Below are positions 33,852 to 42,265 of a stretch of DNA of 64,000 nucleotides, piece by piece. A model generated the notes under the pieces. That model did not search any database. It was given only the letters and a program-made list of their open reading frames with translations, and had not been told where the DNA came from. The stretch comes from Sphingopyxis sp. (GTDB taxonomy: Bacteria > Pseudomonadota > Alphaproteobacteria > Sphingomonadales > Sphingomonadaceae). Position 1 is the stretch's first letter; each line of letters begins with the position of its first letter. A program made the translations under genes and the position numbers. The stretch lies in contig NZ_JAOZVW010000146.1 of the NCBI RefSeq assembly GCF_025869345.1, positions 62,001 through 126,000 of the forward strand. The letters run 5' to 3'.

Positions 33852-34289
33852 TCAGCGCAGGAGACGCGGGTCCAACTGGAACGGCTCATTCGCGATGATC
33901 TTCACCTTGCCCATGTCGGCGTGTCGGACGTTGAGCAGGATATTCCATTCCTGCGGCACTACGACACTTCGCACTCGAAGCGACAAGGCTTCTCCAGCGA
34001 CGAGAAAGGCATCGCCCTGGGCAAGGCACGCGGCATCGTCCGCGGGACCGGCATCGAGCCGGTACGATGGCGCATCGTCCGGAACCTCGATAGTCAGAAG
34101 ACGCAGATCGTCGGGGAGCAATTCGGCGGGCAGGTCGAGATGCACGAGTATCTCCAGAACCGCGAGAGAGGGTGTCGCTGCCGTATAGACCATCGGGCGG
34201 CCCGCCGAGTTCCAGCGCCCGCCCCAAAGGCGGGCGCCCTCCCCATCCAATGCGATATGGGCGGCCTTGCAGAGCCGATAGACGATCAC
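33852..34289 (-). CDS. RES-domain toxin (145 aa)
   Basis: Toxin of the RES family; characterised members break down NAD+. The domain starts at the N-terminus: MIVYRLCKAAHIAL, then GARLWGGRWNSAGRPMVYTAATPSLAVLEILVHL. The conserved residues Arg25 (GGRWN), Tyr35 and Glu46 are in place. The length is normal. Its start overlaps the antitoxin stop by four bases (34286-34289), the usual antitoxin-first order. It stands on a small island with an IS66 remnant. Confidence 0.9.
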   Translation of the reverse strand: MIVYRLCKAAHIALDGEGARLWGGRWNSAGRPMVYTAATPSLAVLEILVHLDLPAELLPDDLRLLTIEVPDDAPSYRLDAGPADDAACLAQGDAFLVAGEALSLRVRSVVVPQEWNILLNVRHADMGKVKIIANEPFQLDPRLLR

Positions 34290-34717
34290 GCAGCGATGCC
34301 GTGCTCGATCCGTCCCAACAGGGCTTCGACCGCGCGCGCGCCGCGATCGGTGTCGGCCATCGCGAGAGGCGTCTCGTCATCGAGGGCGCGGTTTTTGCGG
34401 TTCAGCCAGAGCTGTGCCTTGTCGGGATTGCCGAAGACTTCCTCGGCCGCGGCAACGATGCCGACTACGCGCAGCAGGCGATCGGACTCATCCTGTTCCA
34501 GCGGCTGTGCATTCTGCTTGCGCCGCTTGAAGGTGCGAAGGTTGATCACCTTGGGATCGAGCAGATTGAACGGAAGCCGCGCTGCTTCCAGAAAATGCTC
34601 GACCGCCTGGGTCGGCACACCGCGACGCACGAGGCGGACGATATCCCGTTCATTGTGAAGCGGTCCCGTCACGGCCTCGCCACCAAGCAACTCCTGAATT
34701 CGTGCAACCGCCGTCAT
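34286..34717 (-). CDS. Xre/MbcA/ParS-type antitoxin (143 aa)
   Basis: Cognate antitoxin of the RES toxin. The C-terminal part (ESDRLLRVVGIVAAAEEVFGNPDKAQLWLNRKNRALDDETPLAMADTDRGARAVEALLGRIEHG) is the typical toxin-binding MbcA_ParS region, with the 'W-L-x-x-x-N-x-A-L-x-x-x-T-P-L' pattern. The N-terminal half is a helical Xre-like DNA-binding domain. I chose the ATG at 34717 because GAGGCG lies six bases upstream. An in-frame ATG at 34753 would fall inside the operator and lacks an RBS. Confidence 0.87.
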   Translation of the reverse strand: MTAVARIQELLGGEAVTGPLHNERDIVRLVRRGVPTQAVEHFLEAARLPFNLLDPKVINLRTFKRRKQNAQPLEQDESDRLLRVVGIVAAAEEVFGNPDKAQLWLNRKNRALDDETPLAMADTDRGARAVEALLGRIEHGIAA

Positions 34718-34727
34718 CACACGCCTC

Positions 34728-34758
34728 GCAATATGCCGATCCATTATCGGCATATTGC
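34728..34758. promoter_or_regulatory. Operator of the RES/Xre module
   Basis: Perfect 13-bp inverted repeat (34728-34740 and 34746-34758) with a 5-nt spacer, built on GCAATATGCCGAT. It lies just before the chosen antitoxin RBS and downstream of a minus-strand promoter, so antitoxin binding would block transcription, as in autoregulated toxin-antitoxin operons. Confidence 0.75.
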
Positions 34759-34759
34759 A

Positions 34760-34788
34760 GATATAGGATAGCAGCCGGGAATCGGCAA
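34760..34788 (-). promoter_or_regulatory. Predicted sigma-70 promoter of the RES/Xre operon
   Basis: Minus-strand TTGCCG (34783-34788), 17-bp spacer, TATATC (34760-34765). Transcription would start inside the adjoining 13-bp inverted repeat. Confidence 0.55.
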
Positions 34789-34942
34789 GCCGCTAAACGC
34801 GGCCTTCTATCTGCAAGGAGAAACGCGCGGCCCAGGAAAGGGAAGACATTTTCGATCTTGGAAGGCGGCAATCCGAAGGCGCAATCGGCACATCAGAAAC
34901 CCCGGCGAGACAATATGACCGCCCACGCTTCATGGACCCTAT

Positions 34943-35203
34943 GCTACCTGGCTCCTCGACAACGGCCGCATCGATCTCGACAACAACCCCGCGGAGCGGT
35001 CGATGCGCCCCCTCGCATTGAACCGGAAGAATGCCCCTGTTCGCCGGCTCCATGAAGACGGCAACAATTGGGCGGTCATCGCCACGCTCATCGAGACCTG
35101 CAAGATCTCGAGTATCAAGCTGACCGAAACACTCGGCAAGCTGGCCGCGGGTCATCCCGCCAATGCCGTCGGCAACCTTATGTCTTGGACCGTCGTGGCC
35201 TGA
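34943..35203 (+). pseudogene. IS66-family transposase, C-terminal remnant
   Basis: The open frame from 34943 reads NGRIDLDNNPAERSMRPLAL, then NRKN, NNWAVIATLIETCKISSIK and ends at the TGA at 35201-35203. This matches the end of IS66 TnpC transposases, including the catalytic glutamate region (D-N-N-x-x-E-R-x-x-R-P). No start codon, no upstream catalytic domain and no tnpA or tnpB are present, so it is a decayed fragment of about 86 codons. Nothing recognisable fills 34790-34942 or 35204-35501. Confidence 0.85.
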
Positions 35204-35501
35204 AGACGCCGCTTACTGCTCCTCCGTCAGCCAGATCCAATCTCATTCTTCAGGCTCCTCACCGCGAGCTTGAATCACAGCCGCCATATCAAATGGGTTC
35301 TGACCATAATATCAAATCCAGGACGACGCCCGCACTCCGCATTGTTCTTGAGGGTCGACGACGGGTCGAGGTTTGCCTGATCGAGCGTTTTGTAACTCTG
35401 GCAACCCGTATCGCGATCTTCCATGCGGCAGCGCGGATATGCCAAAACCTCACGAGCTATGGGCGAGAAACAATCGTTGCCCGTCCTTGGATTCCCAATA
35501 T

Positions 35502-37391
35502 TCACGGCACGTTTTGCTTCCCTATGGCGACCCCCGTCATCGCCCCCACTGCGGGATCCTTGATATTGAAGACTGCCGCATATTCCTGAGCCGCGTTGCC
35601 GTAAAAACGGCCGGCCAGTGTTCCCGGTCCCAAGTTCCACGCTCCCGTGAAAGCCGCCGAGAAGGCATCGATCACCCCTGAGAAATCATATCGCCCCAAA
35701 GCGGTCGTGACGCCGTCTGCGGTGACCCGCGTGGGAAACAGGCTAGCCGTCAGCGCGCCGGTCCCGAAATTTGCCGTGAGATCCGATCGGCCGACCAATG
35801 CGGCGACAAGCTTCGAACCGTCGTCGATGTCTCCGAAAAGGCGGCCTGCATAGGTCGCGCTGCCACTACGCGGCAATTGATCGGGCGGCGTGAAATTGCC
35901 GAAGCCGATATATTCGACGCTTTCGCCAAGGGGCTTGCCGTCAAAGTCGGTGCGTGCCGCCAGAACGCGCATGAAGCCAGCATAGGTCAACTGGATACCG
36001 TCAGCCTCGCCATCGAACAGGCCGATCGAATATTGCACCTTTCCGTCGACAAAGGGCTGCGCCACGCCATAGGCTCGATAATCCCCCGAATCGTTCGCTG
36101 CAACGCGATTGGCAGGACCGAAGGAAAACTGGAATCCAGCGGCCGATCGACTGGACACCGTGTATGTTCGCGTATCGGCGTCGTAGATGATCGTTTCCGC
36201 GAAGGGAGGATTTATCCTATCGTCAGGCGGATCCATATTCTCTTCGGCAGGCAGGTTGATCGCCGCCCAAACGGTCCGGAAACGGGTCACCCCTTCCAGA
36301 TTGGCGAGCGTATCGTCAGCGGCGGTTTCCGGCAGGCCATAGCCCGCAAAGGCAAGGCTGTAATAGAGCGGACCCGAACTGCCATAGAGTGTCCCGCCGA
36401 TGTCCTCGGCAGCAGGACCGAAGAAGGACCCGGACAAATTGCCCGCATAGGTGTCCGACGCCCCGGCCTTTGCCGTGAAGGTGCCGGTAAAGCGATTTTC
36501 GCCGGCGACGATCGCACCACTGGCTTTGACCTCCCCTTCGCTTTCGACAACCGGAATCCGGGCACCGGAGAAATTGAACGATGCCGTCTTGCCGGCGATT
36601 TCCAACTGCCCCGTTCCAAAATCCACGAGGGCCGTCCCGTCCCCGACCACATCGAGCAAGCTGTCGGTGACGCTGGAGGAGCGCGAGCCGCTGAACCTCA
36701 GGTCATAGGCGGCGTGCCCTGTCTTGGGCACGGCGGACGCCTCGCTCGGAAAGCCGAAGACCAGATCGAGCGTTCTATAATGGTCGATGCCGGTCGGTAT
36801 ATCCGTTTGTCTTATGAGAAGTTGGCCAAGCGCAACATAATCGGGAGTGGTCGTCCAGTCGGATCGCATACCCCAATCGAGATCGAGTTGCGTGACCTTG
36901 TCGCCCTCGACCTTTTCATAGCGCAGCAGATTTGATGACGCGATTTTCACGTCGGCCGGATTGAACACGAACTCCTCGGATCCCGCGCTGAGCGTAAAGC
37001 TGTCCGCACCGGCATCATAGATCAGGCTCGCTTCGGCCACGGGGCCGCCGGTTGCGGGCTGCGCACGGCCGACATCATAATCGACCGCAGCGAGATTTGC
37101 GGCCGCGGCGAAGGTCGCGCCGGCCGTGGGTTTCCCGACGATCTTCGTCGCTGTTGGCGGGGGAGTAGGCGTCGGTGTGGGTGTCGGCGTAGGCGTGGGC
37201 GTGGGCGTGGGCGTGGGCGTGGGCGTGGGCGTCGGCGTCGGTGTCGGCGTGGGTGTCGGTGTGGGCGTCGGTGCCGGGGGCGGCACGGGCGTTGAATTGA
37301 CGCCGCCGCCCCCGCCGCAACCAGCGAGCATCAGGCTGAGCGTCGTCAACGAAACCATCGCGGCCAGCCTCTTGGAACGTGTAAGACGCAT
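35502..37391 (-). CDS. Surface lipoprotein with TbpB-like beta-barrel domains (629 aa)
   Basis: Lipoprotein of the transferrin-binding-protein-B-like group. The signal peptide ends in a lipobox LAGC with lipidated Cys25, followed by glycines and a (Pro-Thr)n linker at about residues 35-80. The rest holds repeated TbpB-like beta-barrel elements such as [28 protein letters not shown] and [21 protein letters not shown]; 'F-x-G-x-x-A-x-E-x-G-G' is the family signature. The barrel pattern recurs near the C-terminus ([25 protein letters not shown]). RBS GGGGG precedes the ATG. It lies 14 bp after the Slam gene, which probably moves it to the cell surface. The ligand is unknown; such proteins bind metal carriers or haem in pathogens. 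Confidence 0.87.
   Translation of the reverse strand: MRLTRSKRLAAMVSLTTLSLMLAGCGGGGGVNSTPVPPPAPTPTPTPTPTPTPTPTPTPTPTPTPTPTPTPTPTPTPPPTATKIVGKPTAGATFAAAANLAAVDYDVGRAQPATGGPVAEASLIYDAGADSFTLSAGSEEFVFNPADVKIASSNLLRYEKVEGDKVTQLDLDWGMRSDWTTTPDYVALGQLLIRQTDIPTGIDHYRTLDLVFGFPSEASAVPKTGHAAYDLRFSGSRSSSVTDSLLDVVGDGTALVDFGTGQLEIAGKTASFNFSGARIPVVESEGEVKASGAIVAGENRFTGTFTAKAGASDTYAGNLSGSFFGPAAEDIGGTLYGSSGPLYYSLAFAGYGLPETAADDTLANLEGVTRFRTVWAAINLPAEENMDPPDDRINPPFAETIIYDADTRTYTVSSRSAAGFQFSFGPANRVAANDSGDYRAYGVAQPFVDGKVQYSIGLFDGEADGIQLTYAGFMRVLAARTDFDGKPLGESVEYIGFGNFTPPDQLPRSGSATYAGRLFGDIDDGSKLVAALVGRSDLTANFGTGALTASLFPTRVTADGVTTALGRYDFSGVIDAFSAAFTGAWNLGPGTLAGRFYGNAAQEYAAVFNIKDPAVGAMTGVAIGKQNVP
37160..37275. repeat. 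Hexanucleotide tandem repeat coding the Pro-Thr linker
   Basis: Roughly twenty GGYGTN-GGYGTN units on the plus strand (GGCGTG, GGCGTC, GGTGTC variants), with a pure GGCGTG block in the middle. On the coding strand it reads as alternating Pro and Thr codons. Units are multiples of three, so changes in copy number would change linker length without a frameshift. Confidence 0.85.
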
Positions 37392-37405
37392 GAACTATTC
37401 CCCCG

Positions 37406-38803
37406 TTAAAATGCCGATGTGACGCCGAATTCAGCGGCAACGCGGCGATAATCATAGATTTCGATCGAGGAGCGGTTGCGCTCCCATTTCAGGCGGACCA
37501 GCGGCGCGAGACGGCCGAGCCTCAGGGCGCGCAGCGTCATCGCGAGGCTTGCATTATAACGGTCCTCGACCCGGCGTTTCGGATAAAGGAACAGGCGCTC
37601 ATCGGCTTCGAGATGACTGTAGCCCAGCGTCCCGACCAACGTGGCGCGCCCAAGCTCACGAAACAGATAGAAGGAGGTTCCCCCGCTCGCCAGCGAATAG
37701 CCGGGATCGCGCGCGGCCTCCCGGAATCCATAGAGTTGCGCCCCGCCGCCCATTCGCGCGCTGAAGGCCCGGTCGAAACTCGCGGAGAGGGTGAAATCAT
37801 CGGCGGTCTGAAGCGCGTTGCGCAGGTTGGTCTGGTGCGCGATACCGCCTTCGATCCTCATCTGGCTTCGCTTGCCGGTGGGGCGTTGCCAGCTCACGCT
37901 GCCGCCGACCGCCCTGCTATAGGGATCGCGCCCATACCAGCGCCACGACGGCCCGAATGAAAAGGTCAATTGGCTGCGGCCCCACGCATATTGCGGACCG
38001 GCCTGAACCCCGACCGTGACGTCATTGAAGTCGGCATCGCGATAGAGCACGGCGCCGGCCGATGCGTGGACCAGAAGATCAGCGCCGGGCTCGATCCCGA
38101 TGCGGACATAGCCTTGTCCTTGCAGATCGAGACCGACGCCCGATTTTGCCTTGGCTTCCTCGTCGAGGACGAAGTCGCCGATCACCGTGCCCAGCGTGTC
38201 GGAACGGGTAGCGCGGTTGATGTTGCTGTCAGGCGCGAGCGCCAGCTTGACCGAGCCGCCGACAGGCTTTCGGGCATCGAGGGCGCGCGAATAAAAGCGC
38301 ACGATCTGTTCGACCTCCGGCGGCAGGCCCGCGGCCTCGGCGGCGCGCAATTCCTTGCGCGCTGCGGCAAGATTGCCGAGCATGGCCTGCATGCGCGCCA
38401 GTTCCAGCCGCACCCGTGCGACATCCGGCTTGTCGTCGAGGATATGGCGAAACTCGATCGCCGCATCCGAATAGCGCTTGAGATCGTCGGCCAGCATCAT
38501 TCCGAGGCGAAATCTCGCCTCGGTACGCAGTTCGATGTCGGGATCCCTGGCGAGCGCCCGATAGGCCGATTCCGCCGTTATGAAGTCGCGGCGCCCCCGG
38601 GCCTGATCGGCCAATTTGAAAAGTTGCGCTGCGGAAAGTTTTACGCTGGTTGGTGATGCGACAGGGTTCGCGCTGGACACGCCCGGGTCCATCGTTTCCT
38701 GCGCACTGCCGACAGTAGAAAAGCTCGCCGCGACCAAGGCCGCTACGAATATTCGAACGCGAATCACCCACCCCCTTGTAAGGCCCCCTATCTCACCCAT
38801 CAC
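37406..38803 (-). CDS. Slam-type surface lipoprotein assembly modifier (DUF560, about 465 aa)
   Basis: Outer-membrane protein that delivers lipoproteins to the cell surface. After a signal peptide ([18 protein letters not shown]) the N-terminal half is TPR-like and helical ([67 protein letters not shown]). From about residue 180 it is a beta-barrel with many aromatic and alternating strands, ending in [13 protein letters not shown] with a terminal Phe. The two-part layout and length match Slam proteins of Neisseria. The annotated GTG at 38803 is next to an ATG at 38800; neither has a strong RBS, and a GTG 12 codons further in (after AAGGGGG) is a rival. It is followed by its likely client lipoprotein. 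Confidence 0.85.
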   Translation of the reverse strand: MMGEIGGLTRGWVIRVRIFVAALVAASFSTVGSAQETMDPGVSSANPVASPTSVKLSAAQLFKLADQARGRRDFITAESAYRALARDPDIELRTEARFRLGMMLADDLKRYSDAAIEFRHILDDKPDVARVRLELARMQAMLGNLAAARKELRAAEAAGLPPEVEQIVRFYSRALDARKPVGGSVKLALAPDSNINRATRSDTLGTVIGDFVLDEEAKAKSGVGLDLQGQGYVRIGIEPGADLLVHASAGAVLYRDADFNDVTVGVQAGPQYAWGRSQLTFSFGPSWRWYGRDPYSRAVGGSVSWQRPTGKRSQMRIEGGIAHQTNLRNALQTADDFTLSASFDRAFSARMGGGAQLYGFREAARDPGYSLASGGTSFYLFRELGRATLVGTLGYSHLEADERLFLYPKRRVEDRYNASLAMTLRALRLGRLAPLVRLKWERNRSSIEIYDYRRVAAEFGVTSAF

Positions 38804-38912
38804 TTATCAAAATCGGAAACGCCACTTGCTTTTTCATCCAAATCACGAGGAGGTTGGAGATCAGTTTGCAGGACCGAGGTTGCATGTTTTGGCAACTGCG
38901 TCTGTCAGGTTG

Positions 38913-39002
38913 TTAGGGTCAGGACCCTAATGGTTCCAAACCGGAGAATGAAACAGCGGGATATCAATATCGGGTACGCGTCATCTAACAGGATATCCCG
39001 CT
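38913..39002. repeat. Two inverted repeats in the gap before the Slam gene
   Basis: TTAGGGTC-AG-GACCCTAA at 38913-38930 is a perfect 8-bp hairpin. AGCGGGATATC (38955-38965) pairs with GATATCCCGCT (38992-39002), a perfect 11-bp arm pair around 26 nt. The second could fold downstream of the truncated DUF488 gene (minus strand). No gene is seen in 38804-39057. Their nature, whether insertion-sequence ends or terminators, is not clear. Confidence 0.4.
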
Positions 39003-39057
39003 CTTTATGGATGCAGCACGGGCGCCAAGAAATGGCCGGCGCTAGCGTCGCAAGCTG

Positions 39058-39279
39058 TCAGCATTGCCGCCGGCCACCAAAAGCAGGCCAATGGCGATAG
39101 CCGGTTTGCACTTGCGCCAGGGCTTCGGGCAGCCGGTCGACATTATAGACGGGATTGCTCCGTGATCGCGGAAACCGCCTGACGTCAATCACCTCGCCGA
39201 CCTGGGCGGCGCGCAGCATATCAAGAAACTGGTCGAAACTTCGGTTGGAGTGACCGATCGTAACGAATTGTGCGGTCAT
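39058..39279 (-). pseudogene. Truncated DUF488 protein (73 codons)
   Basis: The frame starts like a DUF488 protein: FVTIGHSNRSFDQFLDMLRAAQVGEVIDVRRFPRSRSNP, then AFGGRR, and stops two residues later. Family members run to about 120-180 residues, so the C-terminal half is missing; I found no continuation in the other frames downstream. It is translationally coupled to the gene before it (TAATG). Probably a decayed gene, though a short product could still be made. Confidence 0.75.
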
Positions 39280-39488
39280 TACTTGATCTTTGTCAGCGCA
39301 GCTTCCTTGTGAGCCGCGATGTGATCCGTTTTGTCGCTCTTGATCTCATATTGCGGATCATCTCTGGAAGCCCGGTGCCGGTGCCCCTTATAATCGAAAT
39401 CCGCATGATGAACCCGGATGATCCTGCCGGTCACATGGCCGGCTTCGGAATTCCAGCGCACATGATCGCCGATCGCATATTTTGCCAA
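39279..39488 (-). CDS. DUF2945 (hypervirulence-associated TUDOR-domain) protein (69 aa)
   Basis: Small cytoplasmic protein with the DUF2945 pattern: YAIGDHVRWNSEAGHVTGRIIRVHHADFDYKGHRHRASRDDPQYEIKSDKTDHIAAHKEAAL. This includes the conserved G-D-x-V-x-W, the G-x-V-x-G-x-I and the S-D-K-(T/S)-D-x-x-A-x-H-K segment. The start is TTG at 39488, after an AGGAA RBS. The function of the family is unknown. It is often found with small stress-related genes in alphaproteobacteria. Confidence 0.85.
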   Translation of the reverse strand: MAKYAIGDHVRWNSEAGHVTGRIIRVHHADFDYKGHRHRASRDDPQYEIKSDKTDHIAAHKEAALTKIK

Positions 39489-39518
39489 GATTCCTGTCCC
39501 GCTTAAGGGGCGGACAGG

Positions 39519-39749
39519 TCAGCCGCGCCAATAATCATTGGCAGCGGCGACCGTCTGAAAATGGATGGCAATCACCTGCGAAGAAGCGATCAACTGCGCC
39601 GAATCCTGTTCATAGGAGGCGCGGAGCTTGTCGCGCACGTCCGCCGATGGCTGGGTCAACTTCACACCGACGCGGGCAAGTTTCGTGGCGAGTTCAAATC
39701 CTTCCTGCGGCGTTGCCGTCTTGAGCGATGGAAGCCAGGTTTCAGCCAT
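39519..39749 (-). CDS. Small hypothetical protein (76 aa)
   Basis: Not recognised. Predicted mostly helical (PQEGFELATKLARVGVKLTQPSADVRDKLRASYEQDSAQLIASSQVIAIHFQTVAAAND), without signal peptide or cysteine. The helical amphipathic character is loosely phasin-like, but this is weak. The ATG at 39749 has RBS AAGGA at good spacing; a longer frame upstream has none. It lies 30 bp before the DUF2945 gene in the same direction, so the two may be co-transcribed. Confidence 0.7.
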   Translation of the reverse strand: MAETWLPSLKTATPQEGFELATKLARVGVKLTQPSADVRDKLRASYEQDSAQLIASSQVIAIHFQTVAAANDYWRG

Positions 39750-39887
39750 CTCACAGTCCTTTTTCTCACGGTTCCGGTGCTTCACAGCCTATCAACCGGG
39801 CGGCGCCTTTCAACCCACTCTCGTGACGAGCCGGTCATCGGCCGTCATGCTGCCATCCGCACCTGGGCCATGAGCCTGCCGATATCA

Positions 39888-40685
39888 TCAGTGGATAAGC
39901 AACTTCACCCCCGAGAGCAGCAGCACGGCAGCGAGCGCCGGGCGCAGAAGATGGTCGGGGGCACGGCTTGACAGGAGACTGCCGATGATCACGCCAGGGA
40001 TTGATCCCATGAGCAGACTGACGAGCAATTCGGGGTCGACGTCGCCATAAAGCCAGTGTCCCGAGCCCGCAACCAACGCCAGCGGGACCGCATGAACGAT
40101 GTCGGTGCCGACGATCCGCGACACCGGCAGCCTTGGATAGAGCATCAACAAGGCCGTCACGCCGATTGCTCCTGCCCCAACGGAGGAGATCGAGACAGCA
40201 ACCCCAATGAACGCGCCGAGCATTACCGTAGGAAGCAGCGCGCGCCGGTCGTCGCGACCGCCTCCGCGGCGTGCGAACCGCACAAGCCGTTTCTGGAAGA
40301 GCGCGGCGAACGCCGTGAGAATGAGCATGCAGCCAAGGAAGGCGATAATGACGCGCTCGGCATGAGCGCCGATCTCGCCTACCCACTGCAACGCGATGAC
40401 CGACAGCAATGCGGCCGGAATCGATCCCGCCGCAAGACGGCGGAAAATGCGCCAATCGACCGTATCACGCCAGCCGTGAACGGTGCTGCCGACTGTCTTC
40501 GTTATCGCTGCAAAGAGCAGGTCGGTTCCGACCGCCGTCTTGGGATTCACACCAAACATCAGCACCAGCAGCGGCGTCATCAGCGCCCCGCCGCCGACAC
40601 CCGTCAGCCCCACCAAAGCCCCGACGAGAAAGCCCGCGGTCATATGCATCACGTCGAATTGACCAAGCACAGTCTGGAACAACAA
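39888..40685 (-). CDS. TauE/SafE-family membrane exporter (265 aa)
   Basis: Inner-membrane protein of the sulfite/sulfoacetate exporter family, with about eight hydrophobic segments in two similar halves. The first half contains FLVGALVGLTGVGGGALMTPLLVLMFGVNPKTAVGTDLLFAAITKTVGS, the classic family signature. The second has FIGVAVSISSVGAGAIGVTALLML and RIVGTDIVHAVPLALVAG. The start is TTG at 40685, supported by AGGGGAGGG upstream; ATG codons 12-14 residues in lack an RBS. The substrate is unknown and no sulfur genes are nearby. Confidence 0.88.
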   Translation of the reverse strand: MLFQTVLGQFDVMHMTAGFLVGALVGLTGVGGGALMTPLLVLMFGVNPKTAVGTDLLFAAITKTVGSTVHGWRDTVDWRIFRRLAAGSIPAALLSVIALQWVGEIGAHAERVIIAFLGCMLILTAFAALFQKRLVRFARRGGGRDDRRALLPTVMLGAFIGVAVSISSVGAGAIGVTALLMLYPRLPVSRIVGTDIVHAVPLALVAGSGHWLYGDVDPELLVSLLMGSIPGVIIGSLLSSRAPDHLLRPALAAVLLLSGVKLLIH

Positions 40686-41209
40686 AACCCTCCCCTATCC
40701 TTCTATGCTGGCAGCGGTCGTTCCGACCTGTCAAATAATGATCAACCGGAAGCCCAGCATAAGGGTGCGGCAGCTTCGTTGCTGTTCAGATAGGATAATC
40801 GCCATCCATGGTGGCGCTGCTGGTCAGGTCGATCCAGGGACCCCGCTGCCAATCGAGCCGCGCTTATTCGGCCGGGACGAGCTCTTGTTTACCAGCGCCT
40901 GAGCCGCCGCCTGCAAGCTGCGATTAGCGTCGGCGAAGCGCGATCGATTCCTTTGATCAGGCCGAGATTGCCGAGATACCCCGACAGGCATTGACGCCGA
41001 AACTGGTCAGGCCGATGAGGCGAACCATGACAGGTAACAATTTCCATCGCGCTTTGCGCGCCGGCAGACTGATCGCGGGCCTCTAGCCCCGGGTGCACTC
41101 GCGGCTACCCGGGGTCAGATATCCGCGCAGCGCTGCTTTCTCCCTGCCTCTTTCCGTTCCAGTCATGCTCCTTCCCGAAAATGCAGCTTCGGTGGGCCGG
41201 ACCTACATC
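40686..41209. other. Gene-free interval upstream of the pseudouridine synthase
   Basis: No convincing gene in 524 bp. One GC-rich hairpin is visible (41087-41094 with 41107-41114, CCCCGGGT/ACCCGGGG, no T-run). A longer start for the next gene, from 41093 or 41165, would shorten this gap but has no RBS support. Confidence 0.45.
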
Positions 41210-42001
41210 ATGTCCCGTCACGATTCCTGGCAAGGTGCCCCGCGCTCTGCCACCCGGCGCATCCAGCCGCCTTTCCATCCCGCGACCATTGTCAGCCTAC
41301 CGCGCGCGCTTTCAAAGCTGGGATATTGTTCCCGGACCGAAGCGCTCGCCCTGATCGAGGCTGGGCGGGTGCTCGTGGATGGCCGGCCTGCGCGTGCTGC
41401 CAGTCAGCGGGTCGATATGGCCCGGGCGGTGATCGTTGTCGATGGCGCCAAGATCACCGCCCAGGACAAAGTCTACCTGATGCTCAACAAGCCGCGCGGG
41501 CTCGTAACCACCCGGCGCGATCCGCGGCAGCGCGATACGGTCTATGATTGCCTTCCTGACGGACTGCCGTTTCTTTCGCCGGTCGGCCGACTCGACAAGG
41601 CGAGCGAAGGGCTGTTGCTCCTGACCAACGATACACAGTGGGCCGAACAGCTGATGAACCCGGCTTCGGGCGTCCCGAAGACCTATCACGTTAAGATCGA
41701 TCGCGTTGCAGACGAGCGTTTCGTCTCGGCCCTTAGCGAACCGGTCGAGGATGACGGAGAGCGCCTCAGCGCCGCATCGGTCGGGCTGCTGCGCACCTCC
41801 GGGCGATCGAGTTGGATCGAAATAGTGCTGACCGAAGGGAGGAACCGGCAGGTTCGACGCATGGTAGCTTCCCAGGGCGCAAATGTCCTGCGGCTGGTGC
41901 GCGTTGCCATCGGTGGCGTGTCGCTCGGCGATCTGACGAAAGGGCAGGTCCGATCTCTTGCCCCGAACGAACGCGTCGATCTGCAATTGTCTTGCAGTTA
42001 A
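41210..42001 (+). CDS. RsuA/RluE-family rRNA pseudouridine synthase (263 aa)
   Basis: Isomerises a uridine in rRNA to pseudouridine. An S4 RNA-binding domain (LPRALSKLGYCSRTEALALIEAGRVLVDGRPA) is followed by the catalytic domain with DKVYLMLNKPRGLVTTRRD. The active-site aspartate is in PVGRLDKASEGLLLLTND. The terminal motif EGRNRQVRRMVASQGANVLRLVRVAIGG is also present. The start at 41210 (MSRHDSW) is the best guess; upstream in-frame ATGs would add unconserved residues and no candidate has a strong RBS. The exact site (16S or 23S) is not determined. Confidence 0.9.
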   Translation: MSRHDSWQGAPRSATRRIQPPFHPATIVSLPRALSKLGYCSRTEALALIEAGRVLVDGRPARAASQRVDMARAVIVVDGAKITAQDKVYLMLNKPRGLVTTRRDPRQRDTVYDCLPDGLPFLSPVGRLDKASEGLLLLTNDTQWAEQLMNPASGVPKTYHVKIDRVADERFVSALSEPVEDDGERLSAASVGLLRTSGRSSWIEIVLTEGRNRQVRRMVASQGANVLRLVRVAIGGVSLGDLTKGQVRSLAPNERVDLQLSCS

Positions 42002-42265
42002 CCAAGGGAGATAATTGCCGCTGGCCTCCCCACCCTTGTTGATTTCGGCAATGCGCCCAGTCACATTGCCGGAGCCGAAGCGGCAAAGATGGAGTCGGTT
42101 CCAGCCTATGTCATTGACGGGCGACCGCTCCCCATCATTTCGGCGTATCGCTGGCAGCAATGAGAGGCATGGCCTGACGGCATTTATTCGCTTGCGCATA
42201 CGACACCATGACGGCTGGCTTCGCCAGCGGGAGCCCATCGTTTCATGAAGAAGGAAATCCCGCAA

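Noticed and set aside
34718-34753. Longer antitoxin starting at 34753 (MPIMDRHIARRV)
   Set aside because: It would start inside the operator, close to the predicted transcription start, without an RBS; the ATG at 34717 has GAGGCG at good spacing.
37160-37275. Regular short repeats suggested as a CRISPR array
   Set aside because: Units are six bases without spacers and form part of an open reading frame for a Pro-Thr linker; no cas genes are near.
41087-41114. Hairpin CCCCGGGT/ACCCGGGG as a terminator
   Set aside because: No T-run follows on either strand and no gene ends close by.
42015-42110. Minus-strand sequence translating to SGNVTGRIAEINKGGEA, resembling DUF2945
   Set aside because: Only about 15 residues resemble the family, without a start codon or the conserved second half. 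It may be a remnant, but I cannot support a gene.
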